DNA from: G963701675 sp963701675
Lineage (GTDB): Bacteria > Planctomycetota > Planctomycetia > Gemmatales > Gemmataceae
DNA length: 64,000 bases
NCBI GenBank assembly: GCA_963701675.1
Contig: OY969623.1
Span: 3,162,001-3,226,000, forward strand
Direction: 5' to 3'
Position numbers and translations under genes: made by a program. Shown in pieces: positions 28,074 through 36,478 of the stretch. Each line of letters starts with the position of its first letter. Within the stretch, counting starts at the first letter, position 1. The notes under the pieces were generated by a model, which worked only from the letters and a program-made list of their open reading frames with translations, was not told the DNA's origin and ran no database searches.

Positions 28074-29430
28074 TCAAACAACAGGGTCGGCAAGAGCGTC
28101 CGCAAGAAACTGCACGATCGCCAGCGAGTTCAGTCGGGGTCCGTTGCTTATGACGCTCGTCCCTCGTGAGGCAGCGTCAATAGGCGCTTTTGCCTCAACT
28201 CGATTCTCAATAAAACCTAGCAGGCTATCTGGACGCGAAACCGTGTCACCAGGCTGTTGTGTCTCGACTATTTCAAATGGAATCGCCACAGCGAAGGCGG
28301 ATTGCGTGCCGAACGGGGGAGGCACGATGGGAGCGGGAGCGGGATCATATTCCAAAATGAATCCGCGTGTTGCCCCATCGTCGTCCATGACTCCAACAAT
28401 GTCACCATTGTTGTTAATGTCGTGCGCCTCCACCAGTGTGGGTTCAAATTCACAGTCTGGGAGAGCGTTCAAGTCGACAAACTCGTATTCGTCATCTTCA
28501 AAGGCCCACATGACGGCATGAGCGGACGCTCCATAAGCCGCGCGACCCACTACGTAGCCGGAGTCATTATTGCCTTCGGCTCTGCTGCTCCCGTACGCCA
28601 GTGGCAAGGGTAGAGTTGTTACTGCGCTGTCTCCATCGAACCATGCGAAGGCGAACTCATATCCACTGCCATTGGAATAACCCCCAGCCACTTGCACTGT
28701 TTCGGCGTCATTAATGGCCCGAGCAGTCGCATTGTCCACCTCGGAGTCGCCATCGACTAGGAGAATTGGATCGCCACCATTTTTCCAAAGGAAAGCTTTT
28801 ATGACAGGCGGCGAACCGGGAAAGGTGAGTCGGCCGACTTGCCACGCGTCGTTGTTAATGCCACGAGTCTGGCCCGTCTGGTCTTCGTCAAGGAACTTTA
28901 CCATCTGCAACGGACCGCTCGTACTTGTCCGGGCGGGGAATTTTGAATTGTCATCGAAGTCCGTGCCGTCTCCGCCAACGATGCCGCCATTAGTGACGCC
29001 GGTTCCGGAGTTCTTATCGAACTCGCCCGTGCGTATTCCTTGGAAAGTGGTGCTTGTACCGATGTCCCAACGAAAAGCTAACGTAGGGTCGGTCGGTCCG
29101 AGTCCGTCATCGAAGGTGCCCGCAACCCATTCATCACTGATAGCCCACGCAATCCCATTCGGGTAACCGCTATCGGAACTATACAGGCCCGTGGGATCGT
29201 CTTCGGCAGGCGGCCAATACACAGCTTCGCCGTTAGATGCGCCCGCCACGCCGCCTGCGTCGTTGACTGCGCGCGTCGCTCGCGCCGGATCCGCCGAGGG
29301 GCAGCAGCGTAGTGAGGTTATAGTCACACGCTAACAGACACCTGTCCTCAAGGCGTTCTAACGAGAGAGTGCGGCGGAATTTCCTTCGGCTGGAGACTCT
29401 AATGTGAGTGGGTGAACCGATTCCAAACAT
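28074..29430 (-). CDS. Secreted HAF-repeat type protein, frameshifted near 29273
   Basis: The start at 29430 has AAGGAG 7 bases upstream and leads into the secreted-protein tag LSLERLEDRCLLACDYNLTT. The frame ends after LLPLGGSGASDAR. In the +1 frame the protein continues as VNDAGGVAGASNGEAVYW and runs to 28074. Dropping one base at about 29273 gives the exact spacing of HAF repeats (LGG, eight residues, NDAG.V.G). Further repeat units: GGIVGGDGTDFDD, WQVGRLTFPG, AINDAETVQVAGGY, INNNGDIVGVMDDDG. Full length would be about 451 residues. The C-terminus (NSLAIVQFLADALAD) shows no sorting signal. Probably an extracellular repeat protein; role unknown. Confidence 0.7.
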
Positions 29431-29707
29431 TGGTTAACTCCTTCATGTGATGTCAACGGGGAAAAAGATGCATCGGACCAAAGCTCCGTACGGTATCGCC
29501 CCCTTAACGGCCGCAACGGTGCCTTCAGTCCGCAACATCCGCGCTGTCTTGAACCTTGCCTTTGACGAAATTAACTGTTACACCCGTCCGGCTTTGCGTA
29601 CCAGTTCACAAACTGGGACAAGTTATCTATCCCGCCGAGGCCGGTTTCGCGCGAGCTACGGCATCCGTCTACGGAACTGAGAGGGCCTTGCAATGCGTCC
29701 ACCGTAC
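29431..29707. other. Intergenic stretch left of the IS element
   Basis: No gene supported. Left of the IS the minus strand holds the displaced 3' end of the delta-60 gene (29708-29815, listed separately). The remainder contains the promoter and leader of the HAF-type gene. Confidence 0.4.
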
Positions 29708-29815
29708 TTACCCAATCGGTAGATTTGCTTCCATGCACGGATCCCAAGTTAGCCAAGATCGTGAATCCCCCATCGGCACAACGCGAGCGATGGTCCGTAT
29801 AGACTTAGAGCGCCT
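29708..29815 (-). pseudogene. Displaced 3' end of the delta-60 repeat gene
   Basis: If the IS and one copy of its TTA target duplication are removed, the delta-60 gene at 30700-32516 continues in frame as TKEIKSIRTIARVVPMG, then DSRSWLTWDPCMEANLPIG, and stops at 29708-29710. This 108-base piece is therefore the original C-terminal coding end, separated by transposition. Confidence 0.65.
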
Positions 29816-30699
29816 AACAAAATGACCTAGGTCGAAACAGTTACGGTTGTTAATGTCATGGGCGTACAAGGAGGTACGATCATGGCCAAGGTACTGCTGG
29901 ACGATTCGTTATGGGCGGAACTCGAACCCCATCTTCCGAAGGCCAAGCCCCGACGACGACGATTTCCAGGTCGCAAGCCCATCGGCAATCGACAGGCTCT
30001 GACGGGCATTCTCTTCGTGCTCCAAACGGGCATTCCCTGGGAGTATCTGCCGCAGGAACTTGGTTGCGGCAGTGGGATGACTTGCTGGCGACGCCTGCGC
30101 GATTGGGGACGGCTCGGCGTCTGGGACAAACTCCACCGGGTTATGTTGGCCAAGTTGCGCGAGGCCGACAAGATCGATTGGTCTCGCGCGGTTGCGGATT
30201 CCGCGTCCGTGCGCGCCGTTTTTGGGGGGCGGACACCGGCCCCAACCCCACCGATCGCCGCAAAAAAGGCTCGAAACACCATGTGGTCACGGACGCCAAC
30301 GGCATTCCGTTGGCAGCCCAGGTCAGTGCCGCGAATCGTCACGACGTGACCCAACTGCTGACGTTGGTCGATGCGATCCCGTCGATCGGCGGGAAGCCCG
30401 GCCGACCTCGTCATCGGCCGCAACGGGTTCAGGGTGATCGGGCTTACCATTCGGAACCGCATCGCAAGGAACTGCGTAGACGCGGTATCACGCCGGTGCT
30501 GGCCAAGCGCGGTGCCGAACACGGCAGCGGACTGGGGGTATTCCGGTGGGTCGTCGAACGGACGCTGAGTTGGCTGCATCAATATCGTCGCTTGCGTGTC
30601 CGCTACGAACGTCGCGCCGACATTCATCGAGCATTCCTTACGTTGGGATGTAGCTTGATCTGCTACAAGTGCTTGGTTGGGTCATTTTGTTAGAGGCTC
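29816..30699 (+). mobile_element. IS5-family (IS427-type) insertion sequence, 884 bp, TTA duplication
   Basis: The ends match as inverted repeats over 21 bases with two mismatches (29815-29835 and 30680-30700, core CTAACAAAATGACC). The trinucleotide TTA lies directly outside both ends (29813-29815 and 30700-30702), giving a 3-bp target duplication. Inside is a two-frame DDE transposase. Size, ends and frame arrangement fit the IS427 group. It is inserted in the 3' end of a minus-strand delta-60 repeat gene, whose new stop codon is supplied by the IS end. Confidence 0.85.
29882..30693 (+). CDS. IS5-family transposase, two overlapping frames (orfAB)
   Basis: The first frame starts at 29882 with AAGGAGG 7 bases upstream and encodes MAKVLLDDSLWAELEPHLP, LFVLQTGIPWEYLPQELGCG and the first catalytic Asp in AVADSASVRAVFGG. 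At a T5G6 run (about 30220-30230) a -1 shift continues as GGGDTGPNPTDRRKKGSKHH, VVTDANGIPLAAQVSAANRH with the second Asp, and WVVERTLSWLHQYRRLRVRY with the Glu. The DDE triad is complete across the fusion. Programmed frameshifting between orfA and orfB is known in this IS group, so the broken frame need not mean inactivity. The first frame alone ends at 30349. Confidence 0.85.
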
Positions 30700-32516
30700 T
30701 TAATCTCCTTCGTCGAGTCATCTACCGCGCGTCCTTGCATTGCCACGCTAGGGGTGCCTAGCGTTGACCGTATTAATACGTCGCCCTGCGGTGGAGACAC
30801 GTACGGAGCGTCATATGCCGCGACGACATCAGGGCGTAGATTCATTCGCGAGTGACTGGACACCCGCGAATTGCAATCCGTTTCGGGATCCTCACACAAC
30901 CGGATGGCGGCGAAGCGCGGCTTCAAGCTCACAGTGTGGAAACCGACCACCACGGTCTTCCCGTCCGCTTGCCGTGCTGTGTCATACGACTGACCAAGCC
31001 GAGCGGTGCCGCCGCCCTGGAACTGAGACCTAAAGACGCACTCAGTGCCGCAATCGGGCGTACTACCGTCGCCATCCGATTCGAAGCGCGCGCCAGAGAA
31101 GAAAGCCGGATTATTGCCCGTGGGATCCGTGAAACCCCCGATCAATGGCTTGTTGTCGTCGTGGAGAATAACACTGGTTCCCACGTCATCGCCGCCGGTG
31201 GCAACCGTATCATCGTAATTCCAGCTCAGCTTACCGGAACTAGCGAAACTCGTATCCAAGGTCAGGCCACCGCTGGTCAGCGCGATCCGGGTCATGGCAA
31301 AATCCGGGGCTGCCTGGTCGGAGTCAGTCATCCCGCCCGCAACGACATAGTCGTTGTCGTCGAAGTCGCCGTCGTCAAGCGATTGGAGAACCAAGTCGTT
31401 GGCAAGGTCGTCGTGGTCCGAATCGAACGGCACTATCAAGGTATCCACCAAATCGCCGTCGCTATCAAACCGTGCCATGGCGAAGTCCTTATCATCCGCA
31501 TCATCATCCGGCAGGGTGTAGCCTGCCGTCACGATGCTATGGTTGCTTAAGACGCCGACACCGTGGGCCGCGGAGTGGGGATCACCGAAGTCAAAAATCC
31601 TCATGGCATCGACATAAAGACCCAGGTCATCGTCGCATTCGATTTCACTGAAACTCGAATCTAACTCGCCGTCCGCGTTAAGCCGCGCTACCGCAGAACG
31701 GACAACGCCATCTTCGGGTAGTTCCTGAGTTGAGCCCACAACGACGATATCCGGGTCCACACCATTGGGCGGATCGAGAACCATGGCTTTGGCTTCATTC
31801 ACGCGCCAGTAGCCGCAATCGGCCGAATCACCGAGCCCGATGTACCGCATCGCACCGCCATTGTTCCCATCGACCACACCGCCGAAATCCAAATCAGGAT
31901 CGCCGTCGAGCTCGAAACGCATCACAAGCATGATTTGGGGAGCCCCGGTTGCAATCTCTTCGGAAAGATAATTGTCGATATGACCAGCCGTGAATGCGGT
32001 TCCCGCAACCACAACGCGTTGCTCGACGGTTTGTCCCACGGTGATGCTTTCAATGGCGATTGCGTTAATGCTCTCGATGCGCTCAGGCGGGTTAGGAATA
32101 GCAGGATTCTCATAATGCGGCCCCCCGTCTGGGTCAAAGATGAGAATACCGTCATTGTCCCAACCCGAATCGAGCGTTCCATCGTCCATGTCGATCCGAG
32201 CTATCGCCCAGTTCGCATAGCCATCGCCGTCATGTGAAGCGCAGACGCCGCCACTTTCTTCGCACATGGCATATCCCGCGATGTAGATCTTGTCGTTTAC
32301 TTCGTCGATTGCCACAGCACGAGCTTGGCCGATCAGGCCATCAATAACGACGTGCCCATCCGGATAACTACTGTAGTTAAAAGCGGTGTCTAAAGGCCAA
32401 GTGGCAAGTAGATACCTTTTTTCCAGACTTTCCATCACAAGTCGCGTTCGGACCCGGGCGCGGGCGTGCGGTTCTAACACTAACTTGCTCTGACGCCGTG
32501 AACTGGAAGCGGTCAT
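30690..32516 (-). CDS. Secreted delta-60 repeat protein, 3' end truncated by IS
   Basis: 608 residues as read. The start at 32516 has AGGAGG 7 bases upstream. A basic leader leads to the tag RTRLVMESLEKRYLLATWPL. Delta-60-like units follow: DTAFNYSSYPDGHVV, NWAIARIDMDDGTLDSGWDN, MLVMRFELDGDPDLDFGG, FAMARFDSDGDLVDTL. Composition is acidic, rich in Asp and Gly, as in calcium-binding surface proteins. It is a relative of the product at 18741-20768. The last codons KSL-stop come from the IS inverted repeat; the original end is displaced to 29708-29815 (36 residues lost). The truncated protein may still fold because only the tail is missing. Confidence 0.8.
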   Translation of the reverse strand: MTASSSRRQSKLVLEPHARARVRTRLVMESLEKRYLLATWPLDTAFNYSSYPDGHVVIDGLIGQARAVAIDEVNDKIYIAGYAMCEESGGVCASHDGDGYANWAIARIDMDDGTLDSGWDNDGILIFDPDGGPHYENPAIPNPPERIESINAIAIESITVGQTVEQRVVVAGTAFTAGHIDNYLSEEIATGAPQIMLVMRFELDGDPDLDFGGVVDGNNGGAMRYIGLGDSADCGYWRVNEAKAMVLDPPNGVDPDIVVVGSTQELPEDGVVRSAVARLNADGELDSSFSEIECDDDLGLYVDAMRIFDFGDPHSAAHGVGVLSNHSIVTAGYTLPDDDADDKDFAMARFDSDGDLVDTLIVPFDSDHDDLANDLVLQSLDDGDFDDNDYVVAGGMTDSDQAAPDFAMTRIALTSGGLTLDTSFASSGKLSWNYDDTVATGGDDVGTSVILHDDNKPLIGGFTDPTGNNPAFFSGARFESDGDGSTPDCGTECVFRSQFQGGGTARLGQSYDTARQADGKTVVVGFHTVSLKPRFAAIRLCEDPETDCNSRVSSHSRMNLRPDVVAAYDAPYVSPPQGDVLIRSTLGTPSVAMQGRAVDDSTKEIKSL

Positions 32517-32594
32517 GAGGTGTCCTCCTGAAGCTAAACGATGAAAAACGTCGCCCATTGATTCACGAAGTACGCGGCGCTCGCGTCATCGTCA

Positions 32595-32640
32595 GTGAAC
32601 GCCCGAAAGCCCAGCGAGGAGCCGACGCGAGGAACGTGGT
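32595..32640 (+). repeat. Direct repeat, first copy
   Basis: Begins GTGAACGCCCGAAAGCCCAG and ends GGAACGTGGT. A diverged second copy lies at 33083-33132. Function unknown; the pair suggests a local duplication that also left the gene relic nearby. Confidence 0.45.
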
Positions 32641-32658
32641 TGTTGATCCAGCTTGGTC

Positions 32659-32724
32659 CTACCGTCTCCGCTTTACGTTGCCGAAAAGCGGATGATCTTC
32701 CGCAGTGACAAGTACAGCAAAGTC
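32659..32724 (-). pseudogene. 3' relic of a beta-helix surface-protein gene
   Basis: The minus strand encodes LDFAVLVTAEDHPLFGNVKR ending in RR and a stop. This closely matches the C-terminus of the intact protein at 34634-36340 (LDFAVLITAGDQSVFGKVKR then KR). The bases around the stop are also similar. No upstream part of such a gene remains, so it is a leftover of a duplicated or deleted paralog. Confidence 0.5.
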
Positions 32725-32948
32725 GAGCCGATCGAGCAGAGTGCGCAACAAGGGCTTCCTCCGGCTGCACCTCGAACGCCCCAGGTCAATCGTGTCATTC
32801 ACGATTCGGGCGAACCGGCGTCGATCGGGACTACCAGCAAATAGCCACACATCCGACACCGAGGGTATCTCGGTGCGCCCGCCAGGGCTTGGCTAGGGCA
32901 GCGCGTCTCCGCAGAACTGTGGATCTCATCAGTGCTAGCTGTTGTCCC

Positions 32949-32966
32949 TCTATAAGTACTAATGCG
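32949..32966 (-). promoter_or_regulatory. 18-bp shared motif, copy B
   Basis: Minus strand reads CGCATTAGTACTTATAGA, followed by GGGACAAC, about 430 bases upstream of the delta-60 gene start at 32516. Same orientation toward a downstream gene as copies A and C. Confidence 0.6.
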
Positions 32967-33082
32967 TTGGAAGGACATTTTGTTACATGGAAAATTCGCT
33001 TTGTTCAAAATTACGAGACGATGGCCGCCGGCGCGCGGCGTCCACGAGTTGTTACCAGTGCGGCGACGCTCCGTTAGTGTCT

Positions 33083-33132
33083 GTGAACGCAAGAGAGCCC
33101 AGCAGAGGAGCCGACTCGCGGGGAACGTGGTC
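33083..33132 (+). repeat. Direct repeat, second copy
   Basis: Diverged copy of the repeat at 32595-32640; begins GTGAACGCAAGAGAGCCCAG and ends GGGGAACGTGGTC. Confidence 0.45.
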
Positions 33133-33781
33133 GTGCCGGGCGCAGCGATTACTCAAAGTTGTGTGTCCGGTTTATGGCCAATCTGTGTCTATGAAAGAGG
33201 TGTCGCGTGCCCCGAATGGGTAGCGCATATGAAGCGCCGCCGCTCCAAATTCCGTGCAGCAAGTGACTTGAGGCGGGTAGTGTTCTCACGTTCGTTCGCC
33301 CTAGCCCAATTCGCCACAAAAAGCCCCGGTAACAAATCAGCCCTGTGCCGCAACGGCCTCGGATTGGACCCTAAGGAGAGGTTGCGTTGCGCCAGAACAA
33401 TGGTCTCGGGAAGACTCTGAAAAAAGTCTTCTGTTAGTGTCAATTTCCGGGAAAGAATCGCACTTAGCTTATAGCGGTCCCGTTTTGCAGGATGGGGTAA
33501 TCACTTTTTTGATGAATTGAGCTTTCGTTTCCAGCATGCGCGGTGACACCGGCCCAAATCCGGCACACCGCCTGCCCTCAGCCCAGAAGGAGGTGCGTCA
33601 TGCCTGGCGCCGAACCGCCCATATCTCGCTCAATCGCAACATCTTCGTCTTCGTTCAAGGATCGGGTAAGTTGGCTCCGGATCCACTCGTAGCCTTCGAT
33701 TCCCCGTGGCGGCAACGGAATGCCCTTCTGACGTTCTTCACTTTCGCACTTCAGTGCGTTTCGAACTTCAGGAGGGAGCAA

Positions 33782-34354
33782 ATGGGTTTTTCTCATTTAC
33801 GAGAACAAGAAAAGAAGCTAGTCGAGCGCTGCCTCGCACGTGACAACAGCGCCTGGCACGAGCTTGAGAAGCGGTATGCACGCGCATTACGCGCATATGT
33901 TCGCAAATGCCTTAGCAACGCGTTTCTCGCCGGCACTCAAGTCGAAGATGTCGTCCAGAGTGTTTGGTGCTCCTTGGTGGTCCCGAACATGCGGCGCTTG
34001 TCGGCATTTCGACCCGAAGTGGGCGCGTTGGCCGGATTTCTCAACGCCCTCGCATTGCAGGAAATTCGCAAGCACATCCGGAGTGGCGTCCATCGTGGTC
34101 ATCGCGAAGTTCCGCTAGTGTCCGCCGAATATGTCATCGACCCACGGCCGGCGGATTGGTTGCAGTCCTTGTGGCTGGCAGACATTCGGGATCATCTCTC
34201 GTCGCCCCTCGCTGAAGCATGGCTTCAAGAACATTTGGGGTGTTCCACCGGCTCGATCGGCTTGCGATCAACGCCCGGCGCACGTCGCCTCCGAGACTAC
34301 CGACTTCGAGTCGTCGCGGAACGCGTGCTGGCGATTGATGATCGAAATCCTTAG
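33782..34354 (+). CDS. ECF-like RNA polymerase sigma factor
   Basis: 190 residues from the ATG at 33782, preceded by CTTCAGGAGGGAGCA. Region 2 is recognisable: EKKLVERCLARDNSAWHELE, RAYVRKCLSNAFLAG, VEDVVQSVWCSLVVPN, RRLSAFRPEVGALAGFLNAL, ALQEIRKHIRS. The second half is divergent; region 4 is not clear, and LAEAWLQEHLGCSTGSIGLR may be its helix-turn-helix. It is the intact paralog of the broken gene at 26846-27385, with the same leader. The intervening and following genes carry the 18-bp motif, so it is the best candidate for the factor that reads it. A motif variant lies 300 bases upstream, consistent with self-regulation. Confidence 0.75.
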   Translation: MGFSHLREQEKKLVERCLARDNSAWHELEKRYARALRAYVRKCLSNAFLAGTQVEDVVQSVWCSLVVPNMRRLSAFRPEVGALAGFLNALALQEIRKHIRSGVHRGHREVPLVSAEYVIDPRPADWLQSLWLADIRDHLSSPLAEAWLQEHLGCSTGSIGLRSTPGARRLRDYRLRVVAERVLAIDDRNP

Positions 34355-34404
34355 CAGTCTTTTTGGATTAATCGAGATATGCGTGTAACAAATGCCCGTC
34401 GGTG

Positions 34405-34422
34405 CGCATTAGTACTTATAGA
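34405..34422 (+). promoter_or_regulatory. 18-bp shared motif, copy C
   Basis: Plus strand reads CGCATTAGTACTTATAGA, followed by GGAACAAA, about 210 bases upstream of the beta-helix gene start at 34634. Copies A and C share 20 bases (TGCGCATTAGTACTTATAGA). Confidence 0.6.
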
Positions 34423-34633
34423 GGAACAAAAAGTGACAACGGTGTCGCCGGAGCGAGGCTGTCCGCCCCAAGTCGCCGTTAATACGGCCACGTCGGCGGA
34501 CCAAACGCCCGCGACGGACGCTAGCGCGAGTCTACTTCGCTAAACGGATAACCAAGTTCGACTCGCTCTGAAGTGGTGCTAATCCGAAGGTCGGATCAGC
34601 TCTCAAGGAAATCCTTTGCATCGGGAGGCAACG

Positions 34634-36340
34634 ATGGCGATTCATCAAAGACGACGTTTCGCTCGCACGGATCGACGTCCAAACTCATGGCGGCCCCGGA
34701 TTGAGGTGCTTGAGGATCGGCGGTTGTTGACGACGTTCACTGTGAATAGTACCGCCGACCCAGGTGACGGAGCTTGTACTATGTTCCACTGCACGCTCGC
34801 CGAGGCAATTACTGCGGCGAATAACAACGCAGGGGCTGACACCGTTACGTTCTCATCACTTTTGCCGATTACAATTCAACTTACCCAGGCGTTGCCCAAC
34901 ATAGCCTCGGATATGACCATTGTGAAAGGAGCCGGCGCAGTCACCATCCAAGGTGAAGGAATCACTGATCCCTATCGCATCTTCACGATAGACAGCAACA
35001 CTACGGTAACACTCAGCGGATTGACCATTACGAATGGATTTAGTGATACTGGCCAAGGGGGTGGGATTCACAATTCGGGGACGTTAACGGTCGCATACTG
35101 CACTGTGACTGGCAACACAGCGAGTGAGGGATCTGGCGAAATCGGCGAGGGCGGTGGGATCTACAATGCGGGAACTTTGACAGTCGACCAGTCCGTCATT
35201 TCCGAAAATACGGCGGCAGCCGACGAGGCAACAGCCGCTGTCGCCGGTGGAGGGATTTTCAACCTCGCCGGCACACATCTTACGGTGGAGCATTCGACGA
35301 TAGTTGATAACGAAGTCATCGGAAAACAGGACTCCACTATCAGCACTGTTCCGGGACGGTCCTACGGTGGTGGCATTTACATCGAAGGGGGAATCGTAGA
35401 GGAAGAACCAGAGATTCTAATCTTAATCTCCTTCAGTACCATCTCGGGAAATACCGTGGAGGCGCAAGACCCTGGTACAAACAGGCAATATCGAGCAGAA
35501 GGAGGTGGTATCTACTTTTGTCAATCCTATGCCGGGGACGTCTGTGGTGATGACGCAAACGGCATCATGAATATTTCCTATAGCACTATCGACAACAACC
35601 TCGTGAGTGCAACCTTCGGCGACGACGAATGTCCATTTCAAACCACGCAAGGCCTGGGCTCTGTGTTGGGTGGCGGTATGTCTGTCTACAGCTTAAGTGT
35701 GAATCTCAAGAACACCACGATTACAGAGAACGACGCGATCAATGAGTCGTGTCGCGGAAGCCAAGGGGGTGGTATTTTCACGAAGTCAACTGTGCTCGGA
35801 ATTCATTGGAGCACCATCTCCCATAACGAGGCGTCAGCAGACTTATACGGCGGAGATGAGAACGGCGGAGGCATATTCACAGTCTCTAGCGCGGATGACA
35901 ATGTAACTCTCGGCAACACCATAGTGGCGAACAATTCAGCCGAAACCGGCCCCGACGTGTCCGGAACATTGGAGACCGTAAACTACAGCCTGTTTAGCAC
36001 GGATGTCAACTATGATGCCGGAGGGAACAACCAAGAGAGCGTGGACCCAAATCTTGGTCCCCTGCAAAACAATGGTGGTGTTACTGAAACGAGAAGCATT
36101 CCGATGGGCGAGGAAGCATGTGACGTTGGCAGCCCGGCCTATAACTGTGGCAACAACACGGGTGCTCCTCCCTATGACCAGCGGGGGCCGTACTATTCGC
36201 GGATCGTGGACGGCACGAGTGACATCGGCGCATTCGAAGTCCAAGCAGAGGAAGCGCCTGTTGCACCGCCACTCGATTTCGCAGTACTCATCACAGCCGG
36301 CGATCAATCGGTTTTCGGGAAGGTGAAGAGGAAACGGTAG
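34634..36340 (+). CDS. Secreted right-handed beta-helix protein (CSLREA-type start)
   Basis: 568 residues, start at 34634 with GGGAGG 5 bases upstream. After a basic leader comes the surface tag RPRIEVLEDRRLLTTFTVNS, then a CSLREA-like domain (DPGDGACTMFHCTLAEAITA, ANNNAGADTVTF). The main body repeats short turns typical of a parallel beta-helix: GLTITNGFS, GGGIHNSGTLTVAYCTVTGN, GGGIYNAGTLTVDQSVISEN, HSTIVDNEV, GNTIVANNS. It ends with PNLGPLQNNGGVTETRSI and a C-terminal segment LDFAVLITAGDQSVFGKVKR rich in basic residues. Such proteins are extracellular adhesins or polysaccharide-active proteins; no catalytic residues are identifiable. Its 3' end has a relic copy at 32659. Confidence 0.82.
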   Translation: MAIHQRRRFARTDRRPNSWRPRIEVLEDRRLLTTFTVNSTADPGDGACTMFHCTLAEAITAANNNAGADTVTFSSLLPITIQLTQALPNIASDMTIVKGAGAVTIQGEGITDPYRIFTIDSNTTVTLSGLTITNGFSDTGQGGGIHNSGTLTVAYCTVTGNTASEGSGEIGEGGGIYNAGTLTVDQSVISENTAAADEATAAVAGGGIFNLAGTHLTVEHSTIVDNEVIGKQDSTISTVPGRSYGGGIYIEGGIVEEEPEILILISFSTISGNTVEAQDPGTNRQYRAEGGGIYFCQSYAGDVCGDDANGIMNISYSTIDNNLVSATFGDDECPFQTTQGLGSVLGGGMSVYSLSVNLKNTTITENDAINESCRGSQGGGIFTKSTVLGIHWSTISHNEASADLYGGDENGGGIFTVSSADDNVTLGNTIVANNSAETGPDVSGTLETVNYSLFSTDVNYDAGGNNQESVDPNLGPLQNNGGVTETRSIPMGEEACDVGSPAYNCGNNTGAPPYDQRGPYYSRIVDGTSDIGAFEVQAEEAPVAPPLDFAVLITAGDQSVFGKVKRKR

Positions 36341-36478
36341 GTTCCGGCTGGCGGCTTTACGGTTCGCCAATCTACTGAGACTTACAAAAGCGATATCCGC
36401 GCAAATCAAGGCTGGCTGCGGGAGAGCAGATAACGCTTAAGATTTCGTTAACGTGTTTATGGTAGCCTAAAATGAGGC

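Larger units (their letters stand above)
32517..33781. other. Gene-poor region with relic and repeats
   Basis: About 1.26 kb without an intact gene. It holds a 3' gene relic (32659-32724), two copies of a roughly 50-base direct repeat (32595-32640 and 33083-33132), the 18-bp motif (32949-32966) and a motif variant GCACTTAGCTTATAGCGG at 33461-33478 upstream of the sigma gene. Confidence 0.5.
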
